Source of the DNA: Actinomycetota bacterium
GTDB taxonomy: Bacteria; Actinomycetota; Actinomycetes; Nanopelagicales; Nanopelagicaceae
NCBI GenBank assembly: GCA_009704445.1
Contig: WLED01000011.1
Coordinates: 1-18,332 of the forward strand
Direction: 5' to 3'
DNA length: 18,332 nt
The notes under the pieces are model-generated. The model was given only the letters and a program-made list of their open reading frames with translations, did no database searches and was not told the origin of the DNA. Shown in pieces: positions 1 through 7,252 of the stretch. Position 1 is the first letter of the stretch, and each line of letters opens with the position of its first letter. The position numbers were made by a program, and so were the translations under genes.

Positions 1-90
1 ATCGTTTGCTCCAAGGACAGCAGCGCGCAACCATCCGGCACGATGCGTGCGATGCTGGAGATTACGTCGGTAGACGTCTTCTAGGCTCAT
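1..90 (-). CDS. VIT1/CCC1-family iron/manganese transporter, N-terminal fragment (cut by window edge)
   Basis: Only the first 30 codons lie in the window; the gene continues past position 1. It starts with ATG at 90-88. The peptide reads MSLEDVYRRNLQHRTHRAGW followed by LRAAVLGAND. The H..HRAGWLRAAVLGAND stretch is the hallmark beginning of VIT1/CCC1 proteins, where it leads into the first transmembrane helix and is normally followed by G(I/L)VS. Family members move Fe2+ or Mn2+ across membranes; the bacterial substrate is usually not proven. It lies 15 bases downstream of the lgt stop on the same strand, so it may be the last gene or a middle gene of the dsbA-lgt unit. No strong ribosome binding site is visible. 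The family call rests on a short N-terminus, so confidence is moderate. Confidence 0.72.
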   Translation of the reverse strand, partial: MSLEDVYRRNLQHRTHRAGWLRAAVLGAND

Positions 91-105
91 GATTATCAGC
101 CTACA

Positions 106-918
106 TTAAGTTTTTGATCTCTCCTTAGCGGCACGCACAAACAAAGCAGCTGAGAGAGCACCCACGACCAGACTTACCCAGACATTTACGCGGAACCCTG
201 CAATCGTGTTCGCGGTATCGATTCGAATTAACTCTATAAACAAGCGTCCGAAACAATACGCAAAAACATAAGCCGCAAAAGTTTGTCCAGGCTCTAGGCG
301 TTTACCAAAGTAAATCAATCCAACGGCTATAAGTGAACACCATATAGCCTCATACAAAAATGTTGGGTGGAAACTTTCAAATTGCTTATAGCCAACAGGT
401 CGATATTCAAGTGGAACCTGTAGTGACCACCACGTATCTAGCGGGCGACCAAACAGTTCTCCGTTAAACCAGTTTCCAAAACGACCAATTGCCTGTGCAA
501 ACAAAATTCCAGGTGCGAGACTGTCTACAAAAACTGAAAAAGAAGGAAGATCTAATTTCTTTTGAAGCATTCGATACCGCAAAAAAGCTCCAAGCAATCC
601 GATAGATATGGCACCCCAAATTCCTAATCCACCCTCCCAAATTTTCAGTGCATCAATTGGTTGGCCATTGGATCCAAAATATGCAGCAGGTGAAGAAATC
701 ACGTGATAGATACGACCGCCGATGATTCCTGCTGGAACTGCAGTAATTGCTACTTCGGCAACAATTGATTCACCGTTGGAAGTTTTTGCTTTGAAACGTC
801 TATCTCCCAACCAAATTGCAATAGCAATGCCGGTAATAATGCACAAAGCATAGAAATGAACCGTGAAAGGTCCAATCTCTAAGGCCGATACCGTCGGTGT
901 CGGAAAAGCAACGTTCAA
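106..918 (-). CDS. lgt: Prolipoprotein diacylglyceryl transferase
   Basis: Lgt transfers diacylglycerol from phosphatidylglycerol to the lipobox cysteine of prolipoproteins in the cytoplasmic membrane, the first step of lipoprotein maturation. The product has 270 residues and several hydrophobic helices, the usual size. The Lgt signature GRFGNWFNGELFGRP runs from residue 145 to 159 and carries the conserved Arg146, Asn149 and Glu154. HPTFLYE and a C-terminal GRLFIELIR element are also present. Where the E. coli enzyme has a histidine in GGxxxHG, this protein has GGLGIWG (96-102), a variant I associate with Gram-positive and actinobacterial Lgts. The start is TTG at 918-916, three bases after the dsbA-like stop. 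No better ATG or GTG lies before the conserved GPFTVHFYALC region. The partner enzyme LspA is encoded at the other end of the window. Confidence 0.96.
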   Translation of the reverse strand: MNVAFPTPTVSALEIGPFTVHFYALCIITGIAIAIWLGDRRFKAKTSNGESIVAEVAITAVPAGIIGGRIYHVISSPAAYFGSNGQPIDALKIWEGGLGIWGAISIGLLGAFLRYRMLQKKLDLPSFSVFVDSLAPGILFAQAIGRFGNWFNGELFGRPLDTWWSLQVPLEYRPVGYKQFESFHPTFLYEAIWCSLIAVGLIYFGKRLEPGQTFAAYVFAYCFGRLFIELIRIDTANTIAGFRVNVWVSLVVGALSAALFVRAAKERSKT

Positions 919-921
919 ACG

Positions 922-1629
922 TTATCCAGCCTCTACAGCTGAACGGAACTCCGCCACATTGAAGTCACCAGTCGTAGGTGTCCAAACTTTTCCATTTATA
1001 AATACCGTCGGAGTTCCCTTAACGCCAAATTTACCCATTGAGTCATAGTGGGCCTTAACAAGATCCGACTTTGATCCCTTGGTCACGCACTCTTTAAATT
1101 TTGGTGAGTTGATTCCGATCTTCTCTCCGATTTTGATAAGAGTCTCACTGCTAAAGAAACCAGAGCCCTCCCCTGGAGATTCAACGGTGTAGAGAGCATC
1201 ATGGAAACTTAAAAATTGGTTTTCATCTGCTGCGCAGAAGGCCGCATTGGCAGATCGAACCGATTCAGGTCCCAAGAAAGAAAGGACATGGAATCGAACC
1301 GTTGCCTTCTGATCACGAACCAAAGAGTTTAAATAATCGCCCATGGCATTTTCAAAACGTTTGCATGATGGGCACTGTGGGTCTTCCCACACATCAACCT
1401 GTGTTGGAAGTCCAGGATTAAAAGTTATCGCAGAGCCGTTGTCTGCATCGATGGTTGAGACAAGTGCGGGTTGCAATGAAATTCCATCAAGGCCTGCTAA
1501 TGGTGCATTCTCTTTATTGTTTTGTCCCATAATTGAAAATGCAACACCAGTTCCAATTACGAGCACAACCATCGCAAGGACTATCCAACGATTTGCATTG
1601 TCACCGTTTTTACCTTTTTGCTGTGCCAT
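922..1629 (-). CDS. DsbA-like membrane-anchored thioredoxin-fold disulfide oxidoreductase
   Basis: The 235-residue product has a short charged N-terminus, one membrane anchor (about residues 15-34) and an extracytoplasmic DsbA/Thioredoxin_4-type domain. The redox motif CPSC is at residues 86-89, and the cis-proline loop GTPTVFING has its proline at 207. Two more cysteines, 132 and 181, lie in the inserted helical part and could form a structural disulfide. It probably introduces or isomerises disulfides in exported proteins. The VKOR homologue just upstream is the expected re-oxidising partner. It starts at ATG 1629-1627 with a clear AGGGGA ribosome binding site six bases away, and a predicted promoter lies about 60 bases upstream. 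The stop is three bases before lgt. The exact subfamily and substrates cannot be read from sequence. Confidence 0.92.
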   Translation of the reverse strand: MAQQKGKNGDNANRWIVLAMVVLVIGTGVAFSIMGQNNKENAPLAGLDGISLQPALVSTIDADNGSAITFNPGLPTQVDVWEDPQCPSCKRFENAMGDYLNSLVRDQKATVRFHVLSFLGPESVRSANAAFCAADENQFLSFHDALYTVESPGEGSGFFSSETLIKIGEKIGINSPKFKECVTKGSKSDLVKAHYDSMGKFGVKGTPTVFINGKVWTPTTGDFNVAEFRSAVEAG

Positions 1630-1635
1630 GAATAA

Positions 1636-1641
1636 TCCCCT
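1636..1641 (-). promoter_or_regulatory. Ribosome binding site of the dsbA-like gene
   Basis: On the minus strand this reads AGGGGA, six bases before the ATG at 1629. It is one of the few good Shine-Dalgarno matches in the window and fixes the start of the dsbA-like gene. Confidence 0.7.
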
Positions 1642-1676
1642 GTCAATTCACTTGAAAAATCACGACCGAAATATAG

Positions 1677-1708
1677 CCAGGGCTTAAGTATAGATAATTA
1701 CACCCTGG
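1677..1708. repeat. CCAGGG/CCCTGG inverted repeat enclosing the predicted dsbA promoter -10 box
   Basis: Six-base perfect arms, CCAGGG at 1677-1682 and CCCTGG at 1703-1708, are separated by 20 AT-rich bases. The predicted -10 box (1687-1692) lies between the arms, and the outer arm abuts the predicted -35 box. This could be a repressor or activator operator controlling dsbA-lgt, or chance. The short arms limit confidence. Confidence 0.35.
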
Positions 1709-1714
1709 AGCCAA
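1687..1714 (-). promoter_or_regulatory. Predicted promoter for dsbA-like / lgt / VIT genes
   Basis: On the minus strand TTGGCT (1709-1714, four of six matches to TTGACA) is followed after 16 bases by TATACT (1687-1692, five of six to TATAAT). Transcription would start near 1680, about 50 bases before the dsbA-like ATG. It lies in the only wide intergenic space of the window, which supports a separate transcription unit. It is predicted by pattern only. Confidence 0.45.
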
Positions 1715-1837
1715 ATCCAAATCACCTATTACTTAGAAGAAGTTATGAGGCCAAAGTGGCCAAGGTTCAGAGTGGCAAGAGTTTGTATCGGGATTCCTTC
1801 TGCTTAAGGTTTTCCTGCTGCCTCACGATAAACGGGA

Positions 1838-2464
1838 CTAGTTGTATAGAAATTCTGGCAAGAAGTACGTCCCGTACTTCCAAATAATGGCCGAAGCAAT
1901 GACTGCATAAACTATGGTCATAGCTGCATAGTCACGACCCAGAAGAATTAATCTGAGAATCTTCTGATGAATTACCTCTGACCAATTAAAGGCGTTTTGA
2001 TAGATATTTATTCTAAGCATGCTCATGAAGACCGATATGGTTGAGACAGTGACCAGCATGCACCATGGACAAAATGCTTTGATCACAAAGAATGATTGAG
2101 AAAACAACCACAAAGCAAAAATTAATGCAGCGGAGTAAATAAAGAAAGCTATTCTAATCAACGAGTTTGGAAAGCGAACCTGCATCAGTCCGGCGATGGC
2201 AATCGTAATTACCGCTGACTCAAACATCAATCCAATGAAAGAGTTAGGGAAACCAAAAACTGTTGATTGCCACGAGAGTGCGACTTTTCCACATGAGACT
2301 ACAGCGTTGATGCTGCATGAGAGATCAACATTTTCATCTTTAGCTAATTTAAAAGCATCGATGGAAAGGACCATTGCCGCAAAAAGACTCAGTGATGCTG
2401 AGATCAACATCGTTAAGTATGCGTTGCGCACACGTCGCGCTGTTACGACTAACTGCTCTGACAT
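1838..2464 (-). CDS. Vitamin K epoxide reductase (VKOR) family membrane protein
   Basis: Bacterial VKOR homologues do the job of DsbB: they re-oxidise DsbA-like proteins and pass electrons to quinone. The 208-residue product has about five hydrophobic segments. The loop cysteine pair is at Cys50 and Cys58 (CSINAVVSC), followed by the conserved W..S..FG.PNS segment. The active-site CPWC is at residues 132-135 at the end of a membrane helix. This is the complete four-cysteine set of a functional VKOR. The protein lacks a fused thioredoxin domain, unlike some cyanobacterial VKORs; the separate DsbA-like protein encoded next fits that role. It starts at ATG 2464-2462, 15 bases after the trpA stop, so it is likely transcribed with the trp genes even though its partner appears to have its own promoter. 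Confidence 0.92.
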   Translation of the reverse strand: MSEQLVVTARRVRNAYLTMLISASLSLFAAMVLSIDAFKLAKDENVDLSCSINAVVSCGKVALSWQSTVFGFPNSFIGLMFESAVITIAIAGLMQVRFPNSLIRIAFFIYSAALIFALWLFSQSFFVIKAFCPWCMLVTVSTISVFMSMLRINIYQNAFNWSEVIHQKILRLILLGRDYAAMTIVYAVIASAIIWKYGTYFLPEFLYN

Positions 2465-2479
2465 GGCAGTAATAGTAAC

Positions 2480-3280
2480 CTACCGTCCTTCTCTGACGCC
2501 TTTGGCCAATTCCTTGGCAAGATGTGAAACAGCATCCAATCCAGATTGTTCATCCTTGGCATTGAGGAGAAGTTTTATAAAGGCAGAACCCACGATCACA
2601 CCATCAGCGTATTCCGCCAAAGACCGTGCTTGATCACGAGTCGAAACTCCTAGACCGACGCACACAGGTAGATCACTTACTTTTTTAATTCTTGAAACTA
2701 AATCTTTAGCATCTATTGAAACAGTTTCTCGTGTACCGGTAACACCCATTGAGCTTGCAGCATAAACAAATCCCCCGGTCACTGAAGTTACTCGTGCCAA
2801 TCGTGGATCCTTTGTGCTGGGTGCGACTACATAAATCGGATTAATCGAATGAGACTGCGCAGACTTCAACCATTCAGCAGATTCTTCGATAGTTAAATCT
2901 GGAGTGATTACTCCGGATCCACCATTATCTGCAATTGAAGCTGCAAATTTTTCAACACCGTACTTTTCGATTGGATTCCAATACGTCATAACAACGGATG
3001 CAATTCCGGTACCTGATGCCGTTTTCAACGCTTCGAAGACATCTGATGCTTGTGTTCCACCTCGAAGTGAAATATCCGCAGCCTCTTGAATAACTGGTCC
3101 ATCCATCACTGGGTCGCTATATGGAAATCCAATTTCTATTGCATCAACGCCTGCATCTGCCAAAACTTGAATTACTTTGTGGCATCCCTGTTTGGAGGGA
3201 AAGCCTGCAGGAATGTAGGCAATTAAAGCAGCTCTATTTTCACTACGGCATTGTGCTAGAACGGAATCTAAAGCTGTCAT
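2480..3280 (-). CDS. trpA: Tryptophan synthase alpha subunit
   Basis: TrpA cleaves indole-3-glycerol phosphate to indole and glyceraldehyde 3-phosphate, and indole is channelled to TrpB. The 266-residue TIM-barrel protein is of normal length. The catalytic acids fall at the family's standard positions: Glu49 in AIEIGFPYSDP and Asp60 in VMDGP. The phosphate-binding GLGVS and GVIVGSAF motifs are near the C-terminus. Its ATG at 3280-3278 overlaps the trpB stop by one base (TAATG), a typical arrangement for equimolar synthesis of the alpha2-beta2 complex. vkor follows 15 bases later. Confidence 0.98.
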   Translation of the reverse strand: MTALDSVLAQCRSENRAALIAYIPAGFPSKQGCHKVIQVLADAGVDAIEIGFPYSDPVMDGPVIQEAADISLRGGTQASDVFEALKTASGTGIASVVMTYWNPIEKYGVEKFAASIADNGGSGVITPDLTIEESAEWLKSAQSHSINPIYVVAPSTKDPRLARVTSVTGGFVYAASSMGVTGTRETVSIDAKDLVSRIKKVSDLPVCVGLGVSTRDQARSLAEYADGVIVGSAFIKLLLNAKDEQSGLDAVSHLAKELAKGVREGR

Positions 3281-4470
3281 TACAAAGGAATTCCAAAATA
3301 TTGAGCCGCTGTTTGAACATCTTTGTCTCCGCGGCCTGAAAGATTAATGAGCAAATTGGCTTTTGGTCCAAGTTCATTACCAATAATCAACGCACCAGCT
3401 AATGCATGGGCTGTTTCAATTGCCGGAATAATTCCTTCAGTTCTGCTCATCAAAGCAAACGCATTCATTGCTGCGTCATCATTGATTGCTCGATATTCGG
3501 CGCGACCAAGATCATGTAAGTAGGCGTGCTCTGGACCAACACCTGGATAGTCAAGACCAGCGGAGATTGAATGAGACTCTACTGTCTGTCCATTTTTATC
3601 TTGAAGAACATAAGAGCGAGTTCCGTGCAAAACTCCAGGTGTACCACCATTGATTGTGGCTGCGTGGCGGCCAGTCTCTACTCCATCACCACCTGCTTCT
3701 AAACCAATCAACCTGACATCAGTGTCTGGAATAAATGCATTGAAAATTCCGATTGCATTTGAACCTCCACCAATGCATGCAAGCACTGCATCTGGAAGAC
3801 GGCCTGTTAACTCCAGCATCTGCGCACGTGACTCTTCACCGATTACCTTATGAAAGTCACGCACCATTGTCGGAAATGGATGTGGGCCGGCCACAGTTCC
3901 AAGCATGTAATGCGTGTTATGAACATTTGTAACCCAATCGCGCATTGCTTCGTTAATTGCATCTTTCAAAGTTTTTGAGCCAGAAGTAACAGCAACAACT
4001 TCTGCCCCCAGCAATTTCATACGAGCAACGTTGAGAGATTGTCTACGGGTATCCTCTTCACCCATATAAACAACACATTCCAACCCCATGAGCGCTGCTG
4101 CTGTTGCGGCAGCCACGCCATGTTGTCCAGCACCAGTCTCTGCAATTATTCGCTTTTTGCCCATGCGTTTAGTCAGAAGTGCTTGACCGAGAACGTTGTT
4201 TATTTTATGACTTCCAGTGTGGTTAAGGTCTTCGCGCTTTAAGAATATGCGCGCACCACCTGCATGCTCTGAAAATCGCTTAGCTTCAGTAATGATGCTT
4301 GGACGACCCGTATAGGTGCGATGTAACTCTGCTAACTCAGCAATAAACTCTGGATCTTTTTGCGTTTGATTATGAACTGCTTCTAACTCTTCAAGAGCTC
4401 CAATAAGTGCTTCCGGAACGAATCGACCACCATATTGCCCAAAGTGACCTAAAGCATCAAAAGTCTCCAC
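3280..4470 (-). CDS. trpB: Tryptophan synthase beta subunit
   Basis: TrpB condenses indole with L-serine to L-tryptophan using pyridoxal phosphate. The product has 396 residues, matching the canonical TrpB1 type that partners with TrpA. The PLP lysine is Lys89 in HTGSHKINN, and the phosphate-binding GGGSNAIG loop is present. ETGAGQHGVA and GLDYPGVGPEH are further TrpB hallmarks. The start is GTG at 4470-4468, two bases after the trpC stop, and directly precedes the conserved G.FG.YGGRFVPE beginning; no ATG fits better. The stop overlaps trpA by one base. Confidence 0.98.
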   Translation of the reverse strand: METFDALGHFGQYGGRFVPEALIGALEELEAVHNQTQKDPEFIAELAELHRTYTGRPSIITEAKRFSEHAGGARIFLKREDLNHTGSHKINNVLGQALLTKRMGKKRIIAETGAGQHGVAAATAAALMGLECVVYMGEEDTRRQSLNVARMKLLGAEVVAVTSGSKTLKDAINEAMRDWVTNVHNTHYMLGTVAGPHPFPTMVRDFHKVIGEESRAQMLELTGRLPDAVLACIGGGSNAIGIFNAFIPDTDVRLIGLEAGGDGVETGRHAATINGGTPGVLHGTRSYVLQDKNGQTVESHSISAGLDYPGVGPEHAYLHDLGRAEYRAINDDAAMNAFALMSRTEGIIPAIETAHALAGALIIGNELGPKANLLINLSGRGDKDVQTAAQYFGIPL

Positions 4471-4472
4471 TG

Positions 4473-5246
4473 CTAAAGCCTACCCAGCAATTGATTGATC
4501 GCAACTGATGGGGACGACGCACGCACTAAAGCCTCTCCTACAAGAATTGCAGTCGCTCCACACTCCTGAGCAAAGACCACGTCTTCCCGTTTGGAAATTC
4601 CAGACTCTGCAACGCGAGCAATTCCAGTTGGAATCTTTGGTATCAATTGAGAAAATGCTTGAGTGTCTACCTCTAGTGTTTTTAGATTCCGAGAATTGAC
4701 CCCAATAATCTGAGGAGATATTTCCAACGCTCTTTCAAGCTCATCATCTGTGTGAACTTCGATTAAAGCATCCATCCCAAGTTCTTTTGTTAACTGAAAA
4801 TAATCATCTAATTGATTCTGTCCTAGGGCGGCAACAATAAGAAGTACAACATCGGCGCCATGTGCCCGTGCTTCATAGAATTGATATTCGCTAACCATGA
4901 AATCTTTGCGCAAAACTGGAATATCAACCGACTTTCTGACACTATCCAAATCAGCTAAAGAGCCACCAAAACGTCGGCGCTCCGTTAAAACACTGATAAC
5001 TGATGCACCAGCTTTTTCATACTCAGCAGCCAAGCCCGCAGGATCAACTATTTCTGCAAGAGAACCTTTACTAGGGGAAGCACGTTTAATCTCTGAGATT
5101 ATTGAGATCTCTTCAGAGAGCAAATCAGGTAAACATGTGCGTACAGGTGGTGCCAACTCTAACTGTTCTAGAAGTTGCCCCATGGGAATTCGCCGCTGCT
5201 CTAAATCTTCGCGCACACCAGCGATAATTGAATCTAGAGCACTCAT
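4473..5246 (-). CDS. trpC: Indole-3-glycerol phosphate synthase
   Basis: This enzyme closes the indole ring: CdRP is converted to indole-3-glycerol phosphate with loss of CO2 and water. The 257-residue monofunctional TIM barrel has the diagnostic SEIKRASPSKG (Glu52, Lys54), VLRKDFM, GVNSRNLKT and AESGIS motifs. There is no fused TrpF domain, unlike E. coli TrpC; the isomerase step is expected from the PriA-type HisA encoded upstream. The ATG at 5246-5244 overlaps the stop of the small membrane protein gene (ATGA). Only a weak ribosome site (GATGAG) is visible, so expression probably depends on coupling to the upstream gene. Confidence 0.98.
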   Translation of the reverse strand: MSALDSIIAGVREDLEQRRIPMGQLLEQLELAPPVRTCLPDLLSEEISIISEIKRASPSKGSLAEIVDPAGLAAEYEKAGASVISVLTERRRFGGSLADLDSVRKSVDIPVLRKDFMVSEYQFYEARAHGADVVLLIVAALGQNQLDDYFQLTKELGMDALIEVHTDDELERALEISPQIIGVNSRNLKTLEVDTQAFSQLIPKIPTGIARVAESGISKREDVVFAQECGATAILVGEALVRASSPSVAINQLLGRL

Positions 5247-5413
5247 TTTTTCTCATCATCTGTTGGGTCGATTCCATGATCCTGAGCGCTCCAAGAATTA
5301 AGTATTCGAGGCTTTCTTTCATATCTATTTGAAAGCTTTAACTTCGAACTCAGCAATAGGACTAATGCGATTACAACAAAAATCGAAATAATCAGTGGAA
5401 GCAAATCGCTCAT
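5243..5413 (-). CDS. Unrecognised 56-residue single-span membrane protein in the trp cluster
   Basis: This short gene fills the space between trpE and trpC. It runs ATG 5413-5411 to TGA 5245-5243 and overlaps both neighbours by four bases (ATGA). A ribosome site AGGTGA lies six bases ahead of the ATG inside the end of trpE. The protein starts MSDLLPLIISIFVVIALVLL, a single membrane helix at about residues 4-22. A basic stretch follows (KLKLSNRYERKPR), then a polar acidic tail containing SWSAQDHGIDP and TDDEKK. The positive charges after the helix predict the tail faces the cytoplasm. Many actinobacteria carry small trp-cluster membrane proteins at this place, including a family named for an HGxxPAAW motif. 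The tail here has HGIDP but not the AAW part, and homology is unproven. Coding status is supported by coupling on both sides and by clean hydrophobic and charged segments. Function is unknown. Confidence 0.82.
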   Translation of the reverse strand: MSDLLPLIISIFVVIALVLLLSSKLKLSNRYERKPRILNSWSAQDHGIDPTDDEKK

Positions 5414-6897
5414 TGACTATCACCTAATCTGTTGGCTGCATGTATCGCGCTGAGTACTGCTGCTGCTTTATTGTGACACTCTTGATTTTCACTCTCTGGA
5501 TCAGAATCGGCAACTATTCCAGCCCCTGCCTGAACATATGCTGTTCCATCAAGAAGTAATGCGGTTCGGATAGCAATTGCTGTATCTAAATTTCCGGTGA
5601 AATCTATGTATCCAACTATCCCACCATATATTCCACGTCGAGTACTTTCCTGTTCTTCAATAATCTCCATGGCTCTTGGTTTTGGCGCTCCAGAAAGTGT
5701 GCCAGCAGGAAACACCGAAAAAAGTGCATCGGCAGGTGTGGCATCTTCTTTTAGTTTTCCGGTAACAGTTGAAACAATGTGCATTACATGTGAGTAGCGT
5801 TCAATTTGCATGAAATCTGCAACTTCGACAGTGCCAGGGGCGCACACTCTTCCTAAGTCATTGCGTCCAAGATCTACCAACATCAAATGTTCGGCGCGCT
5901 CTTTTGGATCAGCCAAGAGTTCCCGGGCTAATGCTTCGTCTTCTCGAGGATCAGCTGATCGTCTACGCGTTCCTGCGATTGGATGAATCATTACATCTTT
6001 TTGATTTACTTTAACAAGTGCCTCTGGACTAGATCCAACTATCTCAATGCCTCCATTGAACCTAAGGAGATACATGTAGGGCGATGGATTATTCAAACGC
6101 AACATACGATATACGTCTATCGCATCTGCAGTACTTGGCATAGAAAAACGTTGAGAAAGTACTACTTGAAATGCCTCACCTGAAAGAATCTCCTCTTTAA
6201 TCTTTACAACACTAGATTTAAATTCTTCTGCCGTGACATTCACTTCATATTCGGGACTTGTAAATTCAGGTAAGCGTTGTGCCTGAGAGGAAAGTGGAGC
6301 TTTCAAATCAGACTCCATTTGATCAAGTCTGGACTGACATGATGCATAAGCTTGATCTACTCGATCATCACTTCCATCCCAGTTAATCGCATTGGCAATC
6401 AGGGTAATTGTTGCGTTGCTGTGATCAAAAACTGCAAGATCACTTGTTAGCATAAATGAGAGCTCTGGTAGATCTATATCTTTTGAAGTTAAGTTTGGTA
6501 TTTTCTCCAAACGGCGGACAACGTCATAGCCCATGAAGCCAACAAGACCACTTGTCAAAGGAGGTAAGCCTGAAATTTGAGGTGATCGCAAATGTGAGGC
6601 GCAGATTTTCAATGCCTCTAAAGGATCAATCCCTTGTGGTGCACCCGCAGGTGCTACTCCCTGCCAATATGCAACTCCATTTTTTTCGCTTAATGTTGCT
6701 TCGCTTCTTACTCCGATAAATGAATATCGAGCCCATGTACCATCATGTTCGGCAGACTCCAGCAAAAATGTATTCTCTTTATTCTTGGCAAGTTTTTGAT
6801 AAATTCCAACCGGAGTATTGCCGTCAGCAAGTAAACGACGCGAAACGGGAATTACGTTAAACTCAGTTGCATAATTCCGAAACTCTTCTAGGTTCAT
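5410..6897 (-). CDS. trpE: Anthranilate synthase component I
   Basis: TrpE converts chorismate and ammonia (from the TrpG glutaminase, not in this window) to anthranilate, the committed step of tryptophan synthesis. The 495-residue protein has the N-terminal regulatory region with the LLES element (residues 45-48), which forms the tryptophan feedback site in characterised enzymes. The C-terminal chorismate-binding domain shows HPIAGTRRR, LSGAPKPRAMEII, YGGIVGYI and QAGAGIVADSDPE. The LLES element and the chromosomal setting favour TrpE over PabB. The ATG at 6897-6895 overlaps the hisI stop (ATGA), and the stop overlaps the small membrane protein gene. There is no space for a trp leader or attenuator in front, so allosteric inhibition may be the main control. 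Confidence 0.97.
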   Translation of the reverse strand: MNLEEFRNYATEFNVIPVSRRLLADGNTPVGIYQKLAKNKENTFLLESAEHDGTWARYSFIGVRSEATLSEKNGVAYWQGVAPAGAPQGIDPLEALKICASHLRSPQISGLPPLTSGLVGFMGYDVVRRLEKIPNLTSKDIDLPELSFMLTSDLAVFDHSNATITLIANAINWDGSDDRVDQAYASCQSRLDQMESDLKAPLSSQAQRLPEFTSPEYEVNVTAEEFKSSVVKIKEEILSGEAFQVVLSQRFSMPSTADAIDVYRMLRLNNPSPYMYLLRFNGGIEIVGSSPEALVKVNQKDVMIHPIAGTRRRSADPREDEALARELLADPKERAEHLMLVDLGRNDLGRVCAPGTVEVADFMQIERYSHVMHIVSTVTGKLKEDATPADALFSVFPAGTLSGAPKPRAMEIIEEQESTRRGIYGGIVGYIDFTGNLDTAIAIRTALLLDGTAYVQAGAGIVADSDPESENQECHNKAAAVLSAIHAANRLGDSQ

Positions 6898-7238
6898 GGA
6901 AACTTAAATTCCAAAGGCTTATGAAAACAGGTTGATTCACCGGTGTGGCAGGCAACTCCGGTTTGGTGAACTCGAAACAAAATTGCATCGCCATCACAAT
7001 CGAGTGATATTGAATGTACGACCTGGACATGACCGGATGTTGCTCCCTTAATCCACAATTCGTTTCTACTTCTGCTCCAATATGTGGCGTTTTTACTTTC
7101 GAGAGTTAGCGCTAACGATTCTTTATTTGAATAGGCCAACATCAAGATTTCCGACGTTGCCTCATCTTGAACAATCGTTGGAATAAGTGAATTGGGGTCT
7201 TTGAGCATGGCTAGGATGGCTGGATCTAGAGTGCTCAT
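6894..7238 (-). CDS. hisI: Phosphoribosyl-AMP cyclohydrolase
   Basis: HisI opens the purine ring of PR-AMP, the third step of histidine synthesis. The product is 114 residues and monofunctional, with no fused HisE pyrophosphohydrolase, so hisE should be elsewhere. Metal sites are complete: Asp80, Asp82 and Asp84 for Mg2+ in SLDCDGDA, and the zinc cysteines Cys81, Cys97 and Cys104 (CHTGESTCF). It starts at ATG 7238-7236, 14 bases after the hisF stop, with no strong ribosome site. Its stop overlaps the trpE start, joining the histidine and tryptophan gene blocks. Confidence 0.97.
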   Translation of the reverse strand: MSTLDPAILAMLKDPNSLIPTIVQDEATSEILMLAYSNKESLALTLESKNATYWSRSRNELWIKGATSGHVQVVHSISLDCDGDAILFRVHQTGVACHTGESTCFHKPLEFKFP

Positions 7239-7252
7239 AGGTTAATTCTGCC

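Larger units (their letters stand above)
1630..1837. other. Intergenic space between vkor and dsbA-like gene
   Basis: This 208-base gap is by far the longest non-coding stretch. It contains the predicted promoter, inverted repeat and ribosome binding site listed separately. The vkor-proximal part (about 1715-1837) has a small hairpin, GGCCA-AAG-TGGCC at 1749-1761, without a U-tract. I see no tRNA, small ORF with a ribosome site, or convincing rho-independent terminator here. Confidence 0.6.

Noticed and set aside
1749..1761. GGCCA-AAG-TGGCC hairpin as terminator after vkor
   Set aside because: The stem is only five bases, it lies about 75 bases after the vkor stop, and no U-tract follows on either strand.
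5125..5322. Alternative minus-strand frame of 65 codons overlapping trpC and the small membrane protein gene
   Set aside because: It lies in a different frame from both genes, has no ribosome site or hydrophobic pattern, and would conflict with the two well-supported ATGA overlaps.
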